A DNA stretch of 17,816 bases, from NCBI GenBank assembly GCA_910585625.1, contig CAJUFQ010000045.1, forward strand, positions 1 through 17,816, read 5' to 3'. Shown one piece after another: positions 15,335-17,816 of the stretch. Below the pieces are notes generated by a model. It was not told the DNA's origin and searched no databases. It saw only the letters and a program-made list of their open reading frames with translations. The translations under genes and the position numbers were made by a program. The stretch's first letter is position 1. Every line of letters begins with the position of its first letter. The stretch comes from an uncultured Lachnospiraceae bacterium (GTDB lineage: Bacteria > Bacillota > Clostridia > Lachnospirales > Lachnospiraceae).

Positions 15335-15670
15335 ATGGATTTCAGCATCAGATTTAAAAATCTTATTGAAGAAAATGGACTGGCGCAAAAGCAGATAGCT
15401 ATCGATTTACATATTGCCGATTCCACAATCAGCGGTTATCTCAGCGAATACCGTCAGCCTGACTTTGAGATGCTTATTCGGATTGCACGCTATTTTGACG
15501 TGACCACAGACTATCTGCTGGGGCTTTCCGAAGACAAAAAGCCTGCCCCTTCCGATTTGGACGCTACGGAGAGCGAATTGATTTATTTATTCCGGTCCCT
15601 TATCGCAGAGCGCAAAAGGCTCTTCATGGGGCAGGCAAGGTTGTTCAAAAGCCTTTCTGAAAAGCCTTAA
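15335..15670 (+). CDS. XRE-family helix-turn-helix regulator (copy A)
   Basis: This 111-residue DNA-binding protein carries a Cro/C1-type HTH in about residues 5-63, with the recognition region in QKQIAIDLHIADSTISGYLS and the common DVTTDYLLGLS ending. The C-terminal 45 residues are charged and of unknown role, perhaps oligomerisation. The start at 15335 is chosen over an ATG at 15314 because GGAGG (15320-15324) lies between them, and because the paralogue at 17128 has the same MDFSIR start. It is 81% identical (90/111) to that paralogue by direct comparison. It is divergent from the intact ATPase gene and probably controls it and itself. Its 3' end faces the decayed ATPase copy. Confidence 0.9.
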   Translation: MDFSIRFKNLIEENGLAQKQIAIDLHIADSTISGYLSEYRQPDFEMLIRIARYFDVTTDYLLGLSEDKKPAPSDLDATESELIYLFRSLIAERKRLFMGQARLFKSLSEKP

Positions 15671-15804
15671 AGCTCATACGGACAACGCGGCTGCTGTTTT
15701 ATAGCATAAGGTTTCGGCTTATGGGGGTGAGGCTGTTCGGAAAATAAGGCTGTCCCATCCCTGTTTCCCATCCGGCATAAAAGGCAAGCCGATGTCTGGG
15801 ATTG
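15671..15804. other. Gap between convergent XRE A and the decayed ATPase B
   Basis: No gene is seen. A 6-bp hairpin, CATAAG (15705-15710) with CTTATG (15718-15723), lies here without a T tract, so a terminator cannot be claimed. There is no clear similarity to the stretch that follows XRE B, which suggests that the duplicated unit ends near the regulator stop. Confidence 0.4.
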
Positions 15805-16862
15805 TCATTCTTCCGCCATGTCTTTTGCCATCACTGCGCATTCTTTCCGGAAAAAACAGATGCCATATGCCATGACTTCTCCGTACCCCTCCTGTTTCAG
15901 CTCTTCTTCATACTTTTGCTCCCTGATTTGACGGACTGCCTCCTCGCAGCCCTTTTCCATGTCGCAGAAACGTTTCACCGCCTTTATTTCGAAGACGATT
16001 GCCCGTCCACCGCGGATCCTTGGCGTCTTTAAAATAATGTCCGCGCGCCCAAGCCCCGTCTCCCGGTTGGAAAGCACGCGGTATTTTTCGTTCTGTTTCA
16101 GCAATCCTGCCAGGAAGCCATGGTAATAGCGCTCGCCATAATCGAAGTAGCTGATAGTTTCCTCTAAGAAGCCGCATATTTCCTGCTCCATGGCCCCTGT
16201 GTCCCCTTCTTCAATGGCCGCATAGAGGGGCGATATCGGAAAGCTTTTCTTTTTCTGGTCAAACCATGTGGAAATGGTGTTCTCATAGATATAGGCCACT
16301 TCCAAATTAGGGACCGCCATCGTCAAATAACGCGTGGTACCCTCCTGGCGCATGGAAATTTTCTTCAGATAGCCGGCGAAAAACAGAAAGTTCCAGAGGT
16401 TATCCATAGAATCGAAGATGCTGTCATAGGTGATATCCTCATGGATGGGTTTTTCAAGCGACCCGCCGTTCATCAGATGCTCCAGCTGTTCTTTTATCTC
16501 CGCATCCCCTTTGTCAATCTGGTCTATCAGGCTCTTTACGATGCTATTGGAGCTGGTATTTGCCCAGTAGGGAGCCATGAGAGCATCACGGTCAGAGATA
16601 TGCTCCTTCACAAAACAGATGATGCTCCATGGGTTATAGACCTCGGCATTTCATTCTTCACGGCGTCCCCAGTGTTCTCAAAGTAATATTTGAGCATGCT
16701 CAGATTCAGGGTCTTTCCGAACCTCCTGGGACGTGTAAACAGGTTTACCTTCCCTTTCCCGTCAAGAAGTTCTTTTATCATAAGCGTCTTGTCTGCATAA
16801 TAATAATTTTGGGCAATCATTTCTTCAAAGTCATTTACGCCGACTGGCAATGGCTGGTACAT
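15805..16862 (-). pseudogene. Decayed copy B of the AAA-ATPase/PD-(D/E)XK-like gene (internal deletion and frameshift)
   Basis: The N-terminal fragment (from 16862) keeps MYQPLPVGVNDFEE and the Walker A-like RPRRFGKT but runs out of frame after FENTGDAVKNE. The remainder (from about 16647 to 15805) resumes in another frame at AEVYNPWSII and keeps GLGRADIILK and FEIKAV of the nuclease-like domain. Against copy A, about residues 71-290 are missing, including Walker B. The locus is 1058 nt against 1725 nt, so 667 nt shorter, which is not a multiple of three. The start, GGAGGAAA ribosome binding site and promoter still look intact. The fragments may be expressed, but not as a full ATPase. Confidence 0.88.
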
Positions 16863-16927
16863 ACGGTTTCCTCCTTTCAGGCAGTTTATGAGGAATAATG
16901 GTTTTCTGTAATTTTCATATATTTTTC

Positions 16928-16956
16928 ATTCTACTATACTTGTTTCAGGTTTACAA
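16928..16956 (-). promoter_or_regulatory. Predicted promoter of the decayed ATPase copy B
   Basis: On the minus strand, TTGTAA (16951-16956), a 17-nt spacer and TAGAAT (16928-16933) match the copy A promoter in layout, and both share GGTTTACAAT on the + strand. Confidence 0.5.
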
Positions 16957-17035
16957 TCGTTGCTTGCCAGGAAACTTAACGGTCTTTCTCGTCCCACTTT
17001 CCTGATTCTGCTCTATCCGCATATCAGAATTCTCA

Positions 17036-17064
17036 TTTCGCGCATTTCATGGAATGCCTATATC
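17036..17064 (+). promoter_or_regulatory. Predicted promoter of the copy B XRE gene
   Basis: TTTCGC (17036-17041), 17 nt, then TATATC (17059-17064), with CATTTAAGAT starting at 17070. The arrangement is the same as upstream of copy A although the surrounding bases have diverged. Confidence 0.45.
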
Positions 17065-17127
17065 GCTTTCATTTAAGATTAGATATAGAAATTACAAAAG
17101 ATTAAAAATGAACGGAGGTATGTCATT

Positions 17128-17463
17128 ATGGATTTCAGTATCAGACTTAAAAACCTTATTGAAGAAAATGGGCTTGCACAGAAACAGCTGGCTGTCGATT
17201 TGCACATTGCTGACTCTACGATTAGCGGCTATCTTAGCAGCTACCGCCAGCCAGATTTCGAAATGCTTGTAAGGATTGCACGTTATTTTGATGTGTCCAC
17301 AGACTACTTGCTGGGACTTTCCCCGGATAAAAAACCGGCTCCCTCAGATTTGGACGATGCCGAGAGTGAGCTGATTTACATATACCGTTCTCTTAACCCG
17401 GAACGCAAGAGCCTCCTTATCGGGCAGGCTGAATTTTACAAAAGCCTTCCTGAAAAATTTTAA
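17128..17463 (+). CDS. XRE-family helix-turn-helix regulator (copy B)
   Basis: This 111-residue Cro/C1-type regulator is the paralogue of the gene at 15335, with 21 differences. The HTH is nearly unchanged (QKQLAVDLHIADSTISGYLS), while the C-terminal third holds over half of the differences. That pattern suggests a kept DNA target with some divergence in the dimer or ligand part. GGAGG lies 9 nt before the start. It is divergent from the broken ATPase copy, so its own partner is lost. It may still repress copy A through the shared promoter boxes, which is inference. Confidence 0.9.
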   Translation: MDFSIRLKNLIEENGLAQKQLAVDLHIADSTISGYLSSYRQPDFEMLVRIARYFDVSTDYLLGLSPDKKPAPSDLDDAESELIYIYRSLNPERKSLLIGQAEFYKSLPEKF

Positions 17464-17816
17464 GGCGGGCAGGAAAAGCTGGTAACACTGCCATAAAAGA
17501 AAAGCTCAGAAGACCGGGCGGTAACTGGAATCACGCAAAATCTAAGCGGATATGTTCCCTCCCGGTTTTTCCGTCAAAGTGAATCTCGTATCTTTCGATT
17601 TCCATTTCATTGCTTTCCCATTTTTGGATAGATCTGTTCTGACACAACTGCGGGCGGAGTTTCGTTTTCAGAAAACAAATCCCCATTTACATTCTAAATA
17701 AAATTTTTCATCAAAACGCCTCTTGAATAAGGATATTTTAATTGTAAACATTGAAGCTTACAAGCGGTAAATGTTTGGCGTATCAGAAGATTTTACAACA
17801 AGATCCGTCTCAAAAC
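17464..17816. other. Terminal stretch without a clear gene
   Basis: No recognisable family is seen. A 51-codon minus-strand open frame at 17531-17686 contains MEIERYEIHFDGKTGRE but has no ribosome binding site at its first ATG. It could be a remnant or a small protein. ACCGGG near 17513-17518 is complementary to CCCGGTTTTT near 17562 across a long loop, a weak terminator candidate. TTGTAA at 17742-17747 and TTACAA at 17758-17763 form a dyad like the boxes in the divergent promoters upstream. Confidence 0.4.

Noticed and set aside
13358..17463. The two ATPase/XRE units as an insertion sequence or transposon
   Set aside because: No transposase, terminal inverted repeats or target duplications are visible, and the PF09820-like protein has no integrase or transposase motif.

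Overview
The window looks like a Firmicute chromosome, most likely a gut clostridium of the Lachnospiraceae type. The reasons are AT-rich genes, strong GGAGG-type ribosome binding sites, a capsule locus of the Gram-positive Wzx/Wzy kind, and a pair of XRE-regulator/AAA-ATPase genes of a sort that is abundant in gut Clostridia. The lineage is an inference from gene content only.

Positions 1-327 are an AT-rich non-coding leader with several small hairpins, one of them just before the first start codon. Positions 328-13340 form one long + strand run of eleven genes for a surface polysaccharide. In order these are a WbuB-like glycosyltransferase, a TagB/TagF-type polyol-phosphate transferase, a second GT-B glycosyltransferase, a Wzy-like polymerase, a Wzx-like flippase, a TarI/IspD-like cytidylyltransferase, an extended SDR reductase/dehydratase, a CapE-type UDP-GlcNAc dehydratase/epimerase, an acyltransferase-3 family O-acyltransferase, a CapF-type reductase with a cupin, and a CapG-type 2-epimerase. 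CapE, CapF and CapG make UDP-L-FucNAc. The cytidylyltransferase, SDR and TagF-like protein suggest a CDP-activated alditol (ribitol, arabinitol or similar) that is added as a phosphodiester. The expected product is an acylated polysaccharide containing L-FucNAc and phospho-alditol, assembled on a lipid, flipped and polymerised outside. No initiating sugar-phosphate transferase or chain-length control gene lies in the window, so the operon probably began upstream or these steps are encoded elsewhere.

The SDR gene carries a run of nine G near its 3' end. The expected C-terminal residues are found just downstream in another frame. This is either a frameshift, a phase-variable tract or a sequencing error.

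A 17-bp perfect hairpin at 13315-13360 ends the operon and the facing minus-strand gene. From 13358 to 17463 there are two copies of one cassette. Each has a minus-strand AAA-ATPase/PD-(D/E)XK-like gene transcribed away from a small + strand XRE regulator. Copy A is intact. Copy B has lost about 667 nt of its ATPase gene and is frameshifted, but its regulator is intact. The divergent promoters of the two copies align in sequence and spacing. This cassette is the best candidate for a poorly described system. Positions 17464-17816 hold no clear gene.
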